From Venturia oleaginea (lineage: Eukaryota; Ascomycota; Dothideomycetes; Venturiales; Venturiaceae), in assembly GCA_013176395.1 (NCBI GenBank), contig JABMLP010000004.1, positions 558,001 through 622,000 on the forward strand: a stretch of DNA of 64,000 bases, read 5' to 3'. A program made the position numbers and the translations under genes. Below are positions 52,420-64,000 of the stretch, piece after piece. Numbering within the stretch: position 1 is the stretch's first letter; each line of letters starts with the position of its first letter. Under the pieces are notes generated by a model. It was given only the letters and a program-made list of their open reading frames with translations. It had not been told where the DNA came from and did not search any database.

Positions 52420-55400
52420 TCATAAAAGCTTGTCCAGCCGATCAAGCTTGCTGCTGCTGGAGGAAAGATGAAGACTTCCCCACAGATCGAATTTCTCCTT
52501 CGCAGACATGCCACCGACAGACTCTTTGCTGCCGTGTGGGGCATCGCTGGGATTCGGTCGTTGTTGTTGTTGCGGCACTGTTGGCTCACGCGGCTCGAGC
52601 AGCAGACTGCGTCGGTAGAAAGTCTGAACATTTGCTTGTTCCGAATTGCGGACACGTGATATCGATACTTCCATCCAGTCCTGCATCTCCGGCACTGCAG
52701 CGAGTCTGTACGGAACTTGGAATCGCTGGACTTGACCGATGATTTTCGCGGTCTTGGTGTGCTTGTCGAAGTTGATGACGGAGCGAGCTGTGCCTGCTCC
52801 GTTGATCTCGCTTCCAGGAAGTTGTCGCATGGTTTGATTTCCGACATCGACGAAGGTAAGATCGGTGAGGTATATACCCACAAATGGAATACAAGGTGCT
52901 ACATGGCCCTGCAGCCTAGCTCTCAAGACGGCATAGTTCTTGCCGACATCCACGATGGATTTGAGATCCTCGAGGCGGCCCTTGGTCTTGAAAGAGACAA
53001 ACTCCCACGTCTTCTTGAGACGGAGAACCATGGAGCTGTTGAGAGAACATATGATAGCCATGAGGGAATCATAGTTGTTGAGTTCAAGACATTTCATGCT
53101 GATCTTGACCCATTGTTTGATGATGACAGCCCGTCTCTTAGGCTCCTCCAACTGCAGAATCGTATCTGCGACGAGGTTGGTTAAATCGGTGGAGAGAGTG
53201 CTCATGGCTCGGACGTTGATTGCACGTGAGTCGCCCTTCTTGGTCCATTCAAGACCAAGTAGTTCCCCGGGTCCGATGGAGCAGAAGATTCGTGACTCGA
53301 TGATTGTGAACTGTCGTGCAAGCTCTAAGGGATCGAAATCCAAAATGCTGCACTGTGGGCCACCCGTCCGTGATGCACGCAGTGCCGAGAGCTGGCTCTT
53401 AGTGACGTTGGGAGCTGGAATCGTTGCGTCCGAGAAGATCGTGACGGAAGTGGTAGTCTTGCCTAGCGATGAAACCAAGCGTGGCACCAATGTGCCATCG
53501 CGAAGATCAGCAACTTTGCTGCACAGATCCACCAGTCGTCTACCAGCAGCTGGAAGCGTGGCCATGAGAGAGCCTCGAGCGAAGTCGACCACCACACCAA
53601 GTGTCGGAGAGTCAGTCTCGCCCTGCCAATGGCTCTCGAGCCACCCTTTGAAGACGTTGTAAACTCTTAATCTCACTGGCACGCCGATACTGTGACTCTC
53701 GCCAATATAATCGAATCGATCTATCAGCGCCTGGGCAAACTCGAGTGGGGTTGTGAACAATCTGAATGTCAAGTAGAATGTAGTTGTAAAAACTGCATCA
53801 GGCGTAGTATCATGCGTGGTCAATCTTTCGACCAACGCAGGGAGTGATCCGCCAGTGATTTGTCCCTCCTTGTTGTAGACGAGTTCATGGGCGTATGTCG
53901 TCTCCAAGATGGCCTCCTCAGCGGCAGAGTCTTCACTGGCAATCGACGCTAGCTCAGACATGCTCCCACAGCTGCCAGTCATCATATGTGGGATCTCACC
54001 TTGTTGGTGGATTGGTGACCGATCAGGCGTAGTCGCACGTGTTGATGCCAAAGAGACTGTGCTTGCATTCTCGTGCACCATACTGTTGCGCCACGTGCTG
54101 TTGGTTTCGACTGAGTTATTAACACTATCGGTGCGATTTGAGCGTCCATAAAATCGAGCTGATGATGACATATCCGGGCTTGGTCCCGCGCTGATGGGGC
54201 TAGTGTCGACGGAGAGAAGGGTGGGCACGGGTAGCTGCGATAGTGGGGGTACAGACGACCTCGAAGATCGTTGTGAAACTGCCGTAGGGCTTTCGATGGT
54301 AGGCTCTTGCTGGGCATAGCCGGAAGAAGACCTTGCTGGTGACAATGGGAGGACAGGCGAAGTAGGTGAAGACGGTGAAAATTGTGGTGGTGCGGGTAAT
54401 GGCTTCGAGTCGGTTACAATCATTGGCGGAGGTGGTGGTCGAGAAGTAGGCTGTGGTGGAGCCTTGAGTCGTTTTGGAGCAGGCGATGGCCCCTCAACGG
54501 TTGGAGGGGCTGGTAGTGGTGCGTCGAGGTCCGGAAGAACTGGTAACGGTTTTTCGAATGGGCTGATAGTCCGAGCAACTTCACGGACTTCTTCAGTAAC
54601 CTCCTCGACCTTCTGCTGTTCTCCATGTTCGAATTGCTTTTCCTGTTGCGATTCTTCATCTTCCTCTTCTTGATGGTCCTTCTTGACCTCGTCCGTAACC
54701 GCAGTGGAATCAGGCTCGTACTGGAGAGTGCCGAATATGGAATCAGCCAGACCCAAACCAACGTGTTCAAATTCGAAGTCGCCAATACGTTCGATCACAC
54801 ATCGTGTTTTGGCGACACAGTCTCCAGCAGCTCGGATGCAGTTTGTGGTGGTGGTGACAAGCTGGACTTTCTGATCCATATCGACTATCTGTTCATCTCC
54901 GTTTGCAGGACTGAACATGTCTTTGGTTGTCTGGACCAGCTCGGCAAGTTTTGCGTACATGGCGTCTCGTGCGAGGGCCAGAGGGTCGGACCGTTGACCA
55001 TCTCGCGCCCATACTTCTTCGACTACGGCCAGGAGTTGTCGACAAGCCGTCACGGATTGCTGAGTGGTTGCAGTTAGCTCCTGCGAAGAAGGTGTCCCAA
55101 GATGAGATCCGATAAAGGTGGCAAGAAGTCCGAGGAAGGAGTCGTGAGCAGTACTCAGTCTTTCTGACGCGAGGTTTTGTCTCGAAGCTCCAGTACCCTT
55201 GCCTGCGTAGGATAGCCTGTGGGAAACGGATGATCGCTTGGCCTGCAGCGATAATGGTCGGGGAACAAGGTTTGTCGACTGGGATGTGCCTGGCAAGGAT
55301 ATTGAAGTAAAAACTGACAGTGTTGGTGATTGCGGTGGAAAGGTAAGGCTACGAGGAGAGTGGAGGTGCGTGTTCTTCGAATCATTATCGAAAACCGGGT

Positions 55401-56551
55401 CGGCGGGTTGTACAGCGTTGTCTTGAGGTTGTTCCTCGACGTGTGCATGGCTTTCAGTTTCAGCTTGCGGCTGGACTCCGCTAAGCTGCTCAGGGCGATC
55501 TATCGACTCGGCAGGCGGCGTCGGAAGCCTGTTGGTCGAATTCGCGTATTCTTCCTGGTGCTCGAACAAGGTTTCTGGGGCCACGTCCTGGCAGTAAATG
55601 TCCAGGAATCGCACGGCGCGAATCACAACCTTGAAGGCTTTCAAGACCAAGTCATCAAGCAATTCATAGACTGTCGCTGATCCAGTCGGCTGCTCGCCCT
55701 GCAGCGTCGTCCTCAGTTGCTTTGCGATTTTTACCATCAAACTCAAATCAGCAAGAAGCCCCTTGCGAAGGCGTCGCAATCCGGCATGCTTGACAATCAA
55801 AGCGTCGTCTCCCGATAAACATCGATTCGTTGTCTGTTTTTCGATCAATATAGTCAGCACAAAGAACACGTCGGGTCACACAAATGACAAATAATCTTAC
55901 CAGAAAATAGCGAACGCCTGCGAGCATCCCGTGCGCATAGTCCTGTCTTGTGAAAGCAATCAGATTATGGCCCTCGCCGCTCCGGACAAGATCCCATAGG
56001 CGGGTGAGCGAGTTGAGAAGATTGACGATCGAGGGGTGATGGTATGCTTCGCAGTAATTGGTCGGTAGCCAGCCCCGCGCACCGGATGCTAGCAGCGTGC
56101 CATCTGCCCACCCATTTGGATGTATCGAGTGCACCAGAATAACATCCCCTTGGTTTATAGGAACAGTAACCGATGACTTCTCTGTCCCGGTCGACGACGA
56201 TGCTGAAGTTTCAGGATTGAAGTCATGAAATGCACGGAGGTAGTTGTGGAACGTGGCCTCTGGTTCCTGTAGACTCTCGCGACATCTCTTCGGCGACACT
56301 GGTGGCGACATACGCGAGTCTGTCCTGATGAGCAGGCTATTTCGATTTGCCCTTTGGCTGTATTCAGACTGGCATTTTTTCTTCGATCTCGACGGTTGTC
56401 TGCTCACGAGCCTCGACTCGCCGATGCTATCCCAGCTACCGTCCGTCGTCTCTGATACTGCGCTCCCGGCAACCGACTCCTCCTCTTCGACCACTCTTCC
56501 CAGCACTTCAGGTCGCACATCCAGTCTGGGGAATTCCATTCGTGTCGTCAT
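52420..56551 (-). CDS. CDC25: SH3-RasGEF, CDC25-like Ras exchange factor
   Basis: Two exons on the minus strand join in phase 0: 55901-56551 and 52420-55833 (67-nt intron; 1,354 aa). An N-terminal SH3 (residues about 98-175) reads A-L-Y-D-F-variant L-R-A-F-H-D-F, G-D-V-I-L-V-H, G-A-R-G-W-L-P-T-N-Y. A long Ser/Pro-rich region (many PPP and S/T-P) precedes the RasGEF-N module (about 870-960, G-S-L-P-A-L-V-E-R-L, F-Y-L-T-F-R-L-F). The catalytic CDC25 homology domain follows (about 1045-1280, with L-S-T-D-L-T-N-L-V, K-C-L-E-L-N-N-Y-D-S-L-M-A-I, P-C-I-P-F-V-G-I-Y-L-T-D-L-T-F). It activates Ras by GDP release, upstream of cAMP/PKA or MAPK signalling. Fungi often have two such proteins. The SH3 favours the Cdc25 type. 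Confidence 0.92.
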
Positions 56552-57993
56552 GGTGGGGTAGAGAGCGTTGACGCACTCATTGGGCTTTGAGCAATGGAAA
56601 AGTGCCTGTTGGTGTTGTTGATAGTCGAGCGTGGGCAGATACGAGGAAGATGGTGAATTGCGCGTCGATTGTAAGACAGTGGGTTTTCAATTGAGGTATT
56701 GGATGCTTTTTTCTGAGATATGGTCAGATGCCATCTGTCAAGCCCGTGGTGGAGCGCGCCTACCTGTTGTAAATATTTGCCAAAGAATGGGAATCCTTCC
56801 AGGGACTAAGAATAATGACGATAACGGGAAATGCCACTCGCGAATCCGTCGAGGCACCGCGTTCGAGTGACTTGGGACTTGCTTTGCCGGACAACCAATG
56901 TGATGCGGCTTTGAAACGGGTTTCTGTGTCGTGTTTGGGATACCAGCAGTACAGACACAGGAATTGCTTGGTTTCCAAATTCAAAATACGATATCCGTAC
57001 GTACTGCTCAGCAGTCTCAAGGCCTGCGATATAATCTTCTTCCCAGAGGCCTTCACGGCTCTTTGATCTGCAGAAGGGATTGTTGATATTGCAGAAACGT
57101 GCGAGACAAGGGTCCAGCTCCGAGTCGTGTGGGAAAGGAATGGTGTCTATGTCGAATAGATAGAGGGCGTTCTTCTGGCCGATTATGCAGGCATGTTCGG
57201 GACGTCGATTCCAAAACAAAGGAATGAAGACTGACCATGTGCAAAAGCACGTAAAATATTGTATATTCTCGTTGGGATATGGGGGAGGGATTGCTGATGA
57301 GACCAAAGCTGGGGAAAGTTTTGATACAACAGACAGACGAGCAGATCGGGGGAGTCCCGAATTGGTCTCAAAAGGATTTATGCTTAGGAGGCGTTGTAAG
57401 GATCTGAGTACTGATGTGCAGCCACCTTCAGCGTGTCCCTCAATCGTCTAGAGGCGTAATTATCTTGCCAAGTTCTTGAACAGGAGACGAAAAAGGAGAG
57501 TCTCCCCTGATTACGGCTAGGATTCTGCTTCGAATTTGCTAAACTAATTCCAAACGATTTATCATAGTAGCCATCTGGCTTGTTGTTGTCCACCGCAGAT
57601 CTCTGTCCTCTTCCTTACAATAATCCCGAGGCATATCAGCAGAAAGTGCTTGTTCCCAAATGCCAACTCGTCTGGCACACTCTACGAATATAAAAACAGG
57701 ATGGCTCGGCCAGATCAGTTGAGGGATTGTGCACGGCGCCGTCCAGTCTGCTGGACCTGCCAAGTCATGGCTTCATGTATCCGCGGTCCCGCATGTGCTG
57801 GGCTGCATTCTGGCTTGCATATTAGCAGAAGAGTGGAGAGGAATACATTGGACTTCCCGCTGTCAACAAGCCGGTCCTGACTCGAGGAAGCCTCCTACAG
57901 CATCACGACATCCGCCGGGTAGCCCTAGAGGTCGGAGTTGAGGACTAGCAAGAAGAATCGCGAGGCTTGTTTCTGAGACTATCGAATCGATTG
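56552..57993. other. Spacer with unassigned minus-strand coding potential
   Basis: On the minus strand, frames at 57183-57371 (L-L-V-C-L-L-Y-Q-N-F-P-Q-L-W) and 56806-57306 (N-A-L-Y-L-F-D-I-D-T-I-P-F-P-H) could be joined by a GTCAGT...GCCAG intron. They look like pieces of a real or decayed gene, but no domain is recognised. Confidence 0.35.
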
Positions 57994-58338
57994 TCATTGG
58001 AGGTTAACGATTGAAATGGCGTGGTCGAACCCCAAAGTAGCCAGTCTTACATGCACTCGGCTTTTGAGGTCGTATTCCGTACCACAGTGTCGGCACCCGT
58101 TCATGTACGTCGTGGCCGTATCGTGCATCAAGAGAGCTTTCTCTCCAAGCTCGCACGGAAACTCCTCGATAGTCGGTATAGATGGCTCTAGCAAAGCTTC
58201 TGTCTCACTAGTTTTAGTGTACCTCAACCTCAACTCAACGCTCTTTGCGCGCATCAGCATCGTGTCAAAGCCGCGTTTCGTCGGAGAAATTCTGAGCTCA
58301 CCATTGTGGAATATCGTCCGGCTCGGAGGAATAAACAA
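57994..58338 (-). CDS. Possible fragment of fungal F-box-like family gene
   Basis: A 114-codon frame contains L-C-E/P-C-E-L-G-like residues and the block G-C-R-H-C-G-T-E-Y-D-L followed by R-L-A-T-L-G-F. This resembles the C-terminal Cys-x-x-Cys region of a large family of fungal F-box-like proteins. A splice acceptor (AAATCAG) sits directly upstream at about 58341, so it may be a middle or last exon. No F-box exon could be found upstream. It could be a gene fragment or relic. Low confidence. Confidence 0.3.
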   Translation of the reverse strand: MFIPPSRTIFHNGELRISPTKRGFDTMLMRAKSVELRLRYTKTSETEALLEPSIPTIEEFPCELGEKALLMHDTATTYMNGCRHCGTEYDLKSRVHVRLATLGFDHAISIVNLQ

Positions 58339-61300
58339 CTGATTTTATCTCTCTAGCGCCGTGATTGTTCAGCCACCTGCAGTCAGCGCCTCCTCCACCG
58401 AATCGCCATCACTCGACTTCCATTCTTCGTTGATTTACTTGGTCGAAACCCCCTTTACCACCTGTCAAAGAAGCAGTTTCTTCTTCTTTCGAGAATGGAT
58501 CATATCGACGAGGTCAAATTTTTTGTTCTGAAATGAGAAACATTGCTAATAGGTCATCGAGCAGATGCTCGGGCAGCGTCGTCCTTTGGTCTTTTTGATA
58601 TCGGTTGCAATGGAGCCCAGTTGCAGCTGGCTTTTAGAGGAGACCAAACAGCATCGGTTCAAATCAACGGAGCTAATTGGGCTTGTATTTCATCATGCCC
58701 TATGACGATTGTGGAGGCTGGGTCGAGAGATGCATTTACTCAACGTGGAACATGTCAAAACATTTACCCTTAGACAATGGCGGAGGGTGGGATGTGGAGA
58801 GCCTCACTGGAAAACAACTAAGCCATTATAATCAAACACGGCTGCATGCAGTCCAGTCCATGATATCAACAAAGTTATGAATAGCACTTCCACTTCCCCC
58901 ACGAGCCATGTCGTTCCGCTCCGAGTTTAGGGTCTACAATCACAATCTTGACCATCATAGCCAACCGTAAAAAAGTGTCACGCTCTCCAGCGTGGGATGT
59001 TTGAGATGCAATCGCACAAAGCCGTGGGATCTAGGAGCAAGATATTAGAACGTCACTGCTAGCTCTGATGCTGTGATTGCCCCACGTTGTGTTACGGGAG
59101 GCTGTTGTTGTTGTTGTTGTTGTTGTCGCGACTCAAGCCGTGCCGCTTCAACTAGAATACGCATTCGCGTCCGGGTAAGGTTGACTGCGCCTGGAACTAC
59201 GAAAAAGCGAACTAAGCTTTCATGTGCTGGAGAGAACCTGCAGCGCTGGTGCTCTTTCCCTGCGTACGCTTTCATTCACTAAAGGTTCGGTCAGGCCCGT
59301 TTGAACCTCCGTCTTTTCGTAGCAGGATTTTACGCAGGAGAAACCACGAAAGTAATTATGCAAGACTATAGTTTGCAACCATCTTTAGTAGCCTGAAAGG
59401 AGGTGGTCGAGCTGACCCTCGCTCCACGAATCTTCGGGCTTACATCCACACGGACTTCTCACCCGGGTGTCGCTCGGTTCCGAGGACATTCGGGAAGAGA
59501 CGAACATACGCGATTGGTCGATAAAGGGAAACTCGCATCTTCCGACTTGAGGATCCCATTGTGTGGAGGAGCTATATAAATTTTAATGCATCCGGCGCGG
59601 CTTGTAGCTTCTCGGTGCTTGACTGTGGCACTAGAAAGATAGACTCAGGGATCATAGTCACTTCGGGGTCCCACGAAAGCAGCCTTGGATTGACAACAAG
59701 TCGCCCCGAGCCACGAATTAGCGAGGACCTGAAAAAGCAAGCCTCCTACAATTTCGAGTTAAGAACCTTCTTTTTCGGACCTTTGTTCCGCCATGGGAAA
59801 GGAGACGATTGCGAAGACCAGAGAAACATCATGACATCGGGAATGGGAAGGCAGCTCTTGGCGAAAAGAGCGCAGGAACCGTTGTGGGGGAAAAGCCTGG
59901 GAATAATAGAATATGGATATGCAGCCGCTAAGTGCCTCCTCATTCACAGCCTCCTCTCTCTTTAGGCAATCTACTCCCTACGCCTGCATCTTGTAACCAG
60001 CGAGCTGGGAGCTGGGAGCTGGGAGGAACGATAAGATCCGCTTTCCAAACCAACGGATGACCTTAACGATCATACCCTTCTAGAGTAAGTGACGAGCAAG
60101 TGTTTCAAAATCCAGGCTCAGGAAGATTCTTATCAAGGGAAGAAAATCGTCGACCTCATCAAATGCTCGTGTAAAACCAGACCATCATTTCACCACCCGA
60201 AGATCCTCTCCATCTTCAGCCTCGCCGTCAAGACGACCAGGAAAATCAATCACTCCACAATGAAAAGCAATAAACCTTTGGACTTCTATGCACCCCAGGA
60301 ATAGATGCGGAACAACATCACGAGGGATGAACCGGCACCGCCTCGACTTTTTCACCTCTACCAACGACGTGTCCTCCATCTCTACGTACGTCAAGTCACG
60401 TACGTCAATTCCGGCTCCGGCGTCTCTCCTTGGTGTAACTTTTCCATCATTAGAGTCAGGAACGGACGCGCCTATGTCTTGCGTATGTGCTTGCTAACTG
60501 TTATAGGGATTCCGATCCAACTTCCAGGATGCCAACGCGTACCGAGAACTGTGGGTGCCCACCCCAGCAACAACTGCATAGCCAAAACCAAGGGACGGAA
60601 CACAACCCGTTTTACTGAAATCAAACGGTAACAACGAGGTTCATTCCAAAATCGGTACGATGGAAGTTCGAGAGCCTCAATGTACTGCATTGCGAACTCA
60701 CCATCACCATAGACATTGACAAGCTTACCCGAATTCCCATTTTTACCCTTTTCTACGAGTACAAGGCTTCCTACTTCTCTTTTTCCCACCGAAATTGACT
60801 GTATTTCTTTTCCATCACCCCTCTTGTCCATAACCCCAGAAGCCGATCACAACGCTTCCGCTGTAAACAACGGTGTCGCCCGTTATGACATATCCGTACC
60901 AACGGTCCGGATCCTTCATTTCCGATCTGTCGCAGGGTAAAAAATGGCAAGGCTCCCTGTAACTCCCTGGGTATCGCCTCAACTCATCACGAGACGGGCA
61001 TGCAACGCGGCGGCAACACATTCAATAGTCTAGACATGTTCAATAAATCGGACAAATAAACCCAGTAGATCTAAATTGATTTATGGAATTTGTTGTTGTG
61101 TCTTTCCTTGTTCTCGCGGCACACGGCTTCTTTCTTACCCTAGCCTTGACGGGCCAGTGGTAGGGTTATTGATAGGGATGTAAGATTGACGATCATGTGT
61201 GTGCAAGGTTTCTCCACGTGGGAAGGCTACAAGGATCGGGTAAGAATCAGATGATGGTATGGTGCCCAGGTGAAAGCCTTTTTCTCTGCTCCTGTACGGA

Positions 61301-61701
61301 GTAGAATTCTAGAAGTTTATTCCTGCTCTTGCTCCCGAATCGACCCTCCACTGTCTTATAGAGAGGATCAGCCCTACTTCATGCCCTTCCACCAACCCCT
61401 ATGTCTCGCCTCCGTCTGTCTTGCCGGTCGTGTCTTCTTCCAAGCTGTTCTTCCAGCTGTCCTCGCCGCAGGTAATAATACCTCAAACGATTGTGGGTCC
61501 TCATCCTCCTTCGTCATTCGCGCGGTGCGTATGACATTTGCCATCACATCTGCCTTTGCTTTTCAGCATGCGTCGACGTGCACTCGTGTGATATGACAAT
61601 CCTCGGCAACATATCCGAAGCCAAGTCAGGGCGAGAGTCTTCCATTTCCACTTTGGAACGAGTCTTCAACTCCAATCTTGATCCTTTCGTCCTCCCGTCC
61701 T
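58339..61701. other. 3.4-kb spacer
   Basis: Short frames occur on both strands without recognisable domains. A pair on the minus strand (60815-61021 and 60472-60831) overlap in different frames and might be one disrupted gene (N-V-Y-G-D-G-E-F-A-M-Q-Y segment). GAGCTGG tandem repeats lie at about 60001-60023. Confidence 0.4.
59105..59125 (+). repeat. (TTG)7 microsatellite
   Basis: Seven uninterrupted TTG copies (CAA on the other strand), in a region with no supported gene. Confidence 0.9.
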
Positions 61702-62530
61702 TCAAGGCGCACACAACAAATCAAACTCTGGCATCTCTGGATCTGGTCCCACGTTTTCAAGATTGAAGCTCTTGAATGGTGCGTTCTTCTGCGCGGCATT
61801 GCATGCAGTCTTCTGGGCATCGCAGTCTGCAATCGAGAGGGAGCTCCCAGCTTTGTCAGGGCCGGCTTTCTTGATGGCATCTGATGTCTTAGGGGTGTCT
61901 GAATTTGCGTTTACTTTTGGTACTGTGGCGTCGGTTGTGTTGGTGAAGTTTCCTACGGCCCGTACGACGCGGGCTTTGATCTTTTTGCCATTCCTTTCGC
62001 CTTTGCCTTGCCCTTTTCCATTTCTTCCACCTTTTGAACCTGGCTCCTCGACCATAGTTTTGGATTTTGCAGCCTGGGGAACATTAATGACAAGTCAAAC
62101 AATCCAGATTGGCCATTGTACTCACATTGCTGCATGCGGTATACTGCTTGTCACATGTTCGCCCTCCAGCAGTGAGGAAATCGGGAAAAGTGTCACCTTG
62201 GACTAAGAATGGTCTGCCTTTATCGCTGCTCATGAGAATTGGAGGTGCTTGTATGCCGGCAAGTGCACCACCGAAGCTCTGGAGATTCTGCAACGAGGCG
62301 GCCCGACTCTTGAAAGGATCAAGATCCGTCAAGTTCTGCAACGACTTATCTACATCCGTGGTGGCGTTCGAGGCAGTATTGGCATGGATGGAGGTATTGC
62401 TGCTCGTCGAGACATTGGAAGGCGTCGAAGTGAAATTTGCAATGAAGACATGTCTCTGGCCTTGAATAATAGAAGAGCAGGCAACACACCAAGCAAATAA
62501 AGCAATAAAGTGGAAGAAGTTCATGATCAA
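61702..62530 (-). CDS. Conserved fungal secreted protein with paired CDxQ-C motifs
   Basis: Two exons join in phase 0: 62126-62530 and 61702-62073 (258 aa; 52-nt intron). A signal peptide (F-F-H-F-I-A-L-F-A-W-C-V-A-C) is followed by a Ser/Thr/Asn-rich linker with several N-glycosylation sequons. The conserved core then reads F-G-G-A-L-A-G-I-Q-A-P-P-I, R-P-F-L-V-Q-G-D-T-F-P-D-F, C-D-K-Q-Y-T-A-C-S-N and, after a basic low-complexity insert with the intron at its left end, D-C-D-A-Q-K-T-A-C-N-A-A-Q. This G-D-T-F plus doubled C-D-x-Q-x-x-x-C pattern recurs in unannotated secreted proteins of many Ascomycota. The biochemical role is unknown. The Gly/Lys-rich insert between the two Cys motifs looks lineage-specific. 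Confidence 0.78.
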
Positions 62531-63676
62531 TGATAGGAATATCAGAGACTCATATAAGAAAGAGGCAGGTTTATCGGAAATTAAGGATTGGAATGCAGCA
62601 GGGTCACCAAATCATCGTGGCAGATTGAAGAGAGGAACCAGATTGGAGACATGGATTGGGAAAGGCATGCTTTTCTCCTCTGCGTGAAGCGTCCTGAGGT
62701 TGAAACGGGGGCGATACCGATATGCGCGACGCTTTGTTTCATCTTTGGCTTTGACAGGTTATGGTGAGACGAGGGGATCCTTCGGTTTGGTCGCATTGGA
62801 TTCAACAATAAGTACTGTCTGTCTTGAGTCTCTTCAGTTGCGCCGTCTCAAAACAATGTCGTCAACGGTTCCTTCCGGGATCATAGCGATGATTGGTTGT
62901 TGTTGTTGTTATTGTTGTTGTTCTTGCAGCTACGTGTATTACGTTACGTGATGAAAACATCTGGGTTGCAGCTCTTGGCCCGATGCGGCTGCATGGCAAC
63001 TTGGTGGGATAGAACTTCTCACCATGACCCAAGTGCCCCAATTCTTTTGACAAATACAAGACAAGGTACCTCCCTTTCTAAGTCTAAAAGTTACCTCGAT
63101 CAAGCAGTATCGGGAATCGGCGGCGGAAGAGAAACCCCCAGATATAAATGGGTACAACATGCCGACTTCAAGATACAGTCCCAGTACTTCTCTTACCATG
63201 CCCTCTCACAGCTGTACACAGTCTCCACCTGCGCGTAGGGCTTGGCTGCATGTCTCGCAAGTACACACTCCCTGTCCCTGCCATACTTCTGGATAATTCA
63301 AGATCCCATCTCAAGCCCACAGAAAAACGTTTCACAAGCACGAATTCAGCAGGAGACTGGTATAAGCTATGGGATGTTCTTAGCTTGACAGCTTCATCAT
63401 CTTGGCTTTACCGAGAGCCAGGCTGCAGGTGCGCAATCACTTTCGGTCGAATTTCCTCCAGCCTGAAAATCGTAAGTCCTTTCACATGGACACGTCGGGA
63501 CGTTCATCCTATTTATGAGACCATATTGAACACTGCCATGTCAATAGCTTGTGCCATCTCATGTTATTTCATAGGTTGCCACTATCCTATTTTTGATCTA
63601 CAGTACGGCATATCTTCCTTTCAGGAACCGCTCAAACCAAAATCAGTTAAATAGTTCACGCAAAAAAGTGTCAATA
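62531..63676. other. Spacer
   Basis: Contains a TTG/TTGTTA microsatellite at about 62894-62922. No gene is supported. Confidence 0.5.
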
Positions 63677-64000
63677 TCACTCAACATCATCACCTCCAAC
63701 CCCGAAACCCCGCCAAATCTTCGACACCACATATCCAACACCAAGAGCAACCAAACCACAAGCACCATGAAAGACAAAGGTCGCAAGGAAGCTCAATCTC
63801 TTGTCCCGTTCAATCCCCCGTCCAGCGAGTTGTGCCATGTCCTCCCTTAAGGACCTGATCCATCGCAGACCCCGTCTAATCTCCTCCACCTGTCTGAGTT
63901 CCCGCCTGACGTTCTCCCAAATACCCTGTTCTTGACGCACAAAAACTACTCCTTCCTGATCTCTTCCGCTTCGCATCAATCTCAGCTCGTAGGTGGCCGG
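63677..64000 (-). CDS. C-terminus of a membrane-anchored protein, cut by window edge
   Basis: The minus-strand frame enters from beyond the right edge (A-T-Y-E-L-R-L-M-R-S-G-R-D) and ends at 63677, giving at least 107 residues. A helical, charged region (W-E-N-V-R-R-E-L-R-Q-V-E-E-I-R-R) precedes one hydrophobic C-terminal segment (A-T-F-V-F-H-G-A-C-G-L-V-A-L-G-V-G-Y-V-V), suggesting a tail anchor. The family is not recognised, and the start lies outside the window. Confidence 0.55.
   Translation of the reverse strand, partial: PATYELRLMRSGRDQEGVVFVRQEQGIWENVRRELRQVEEIRRGLRWIRSLREDMAQLAGRGIERDKRLSFLATFVFHGACGLVALGVGYVVSKIWRGFGVGGDDVE

Noticed and set aside
52468..55680. Multiple plus-strand frames within the RasGEF gene
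   Set aside because: All are shadows of the minus-strand 1,354-residue protein with clear domains.

Overview
The window is nuclear DNA of a filamentous ascomycete (Pezizomycotina). Genes have short GT-AG introns (about 45-80 nt), and several are recognisable fungal orthologs (VFA1, YVH1, RAE1/GLE2, LTO1, a YPQ-type PQ-loop protein, a CDC25-type RasGEF). There are also fungal-specific families (C2H2 factor, secreted cysteine-rich proteins, a UstYa-like relic) and three classic fungal transposon types. A leotiomycete is a reasonable guess from the overall flavour, but nothing here proves it. No rRNA, tRNA or CRISPR array was found.

Layout. 0.4-2.6 kb: unrecognised low-complexity gene. 2.6-3.9 kb: repeat-derived spacer with an old LTR remnant. 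3.9-4.7 kb: VFA1 (+), convergent with YVH1 (-, 5.7-7.5 kb). 9.9-12.4 kb: C2H2 zinc-finger gene. 14.34-16.19 kb: complete pogo/Fot1-type DNA transposon with one in-frame stop. 16.7-18.7 kb: RAE1 and LTO1, divergent from a 188-bp promoter. 19.6-20.2 kb: GFA/CENP-V-fold gene. 20.7-22.6 kb: protein-kinase pseudogene. 23.4-25.3 kb: tiny secreted six-cysteine protein and a cysteine-rich single-pass membrane protein. 26.3-32.2 kb: intact two-ORF LINE with a 14-bp target duplication. 32.6-33.6 kb: a second small secreted protein and a decayed UstYa-like gene. 34.5-38.7 kb: mucin-like sensor, vacuolar PQ-loop transporter, and an N-myristoylation-motif protein. 39.1-41.7 kb: CHY/RING ubiquitin ligase. 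42.9-44.2 kb: secreted Lys/Pro repeat protein. 44.8-50.95 kb: near-intact Ty3/Gypsy chromovirus. 52.4-56.6 kb: SH3-RasGEF. 56.6-64 kb: mostly spacer with one secreted protein and a gene truncated by the window edge.

The most striking observations are these. (i) The chromovirus has an 11-nt primer-binding site exactly complementary to a segment of its own LTR placed where its mRNA should start, which is the Tf1-type self-priming arrangement. (ii) Three unrelated transposons (DNA transposon, LINE, LTR element) are all structurally complete with clean target duplications in one 37-kb stretch. (iii) Several small or repeat-bearing secreted-protein genes, assembled here from very short exons, sit between those transposons. 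(iv) A kinase gene is frozen in mid-decay, with individually identifiable lesions. The housekeeping genes (vesicle sorting, ribosome maturation, mRNA export, Rli1 loading, Ras signalling) do not form one pathway. The window looks like a normal chromosome arm broken up by recent transposition.
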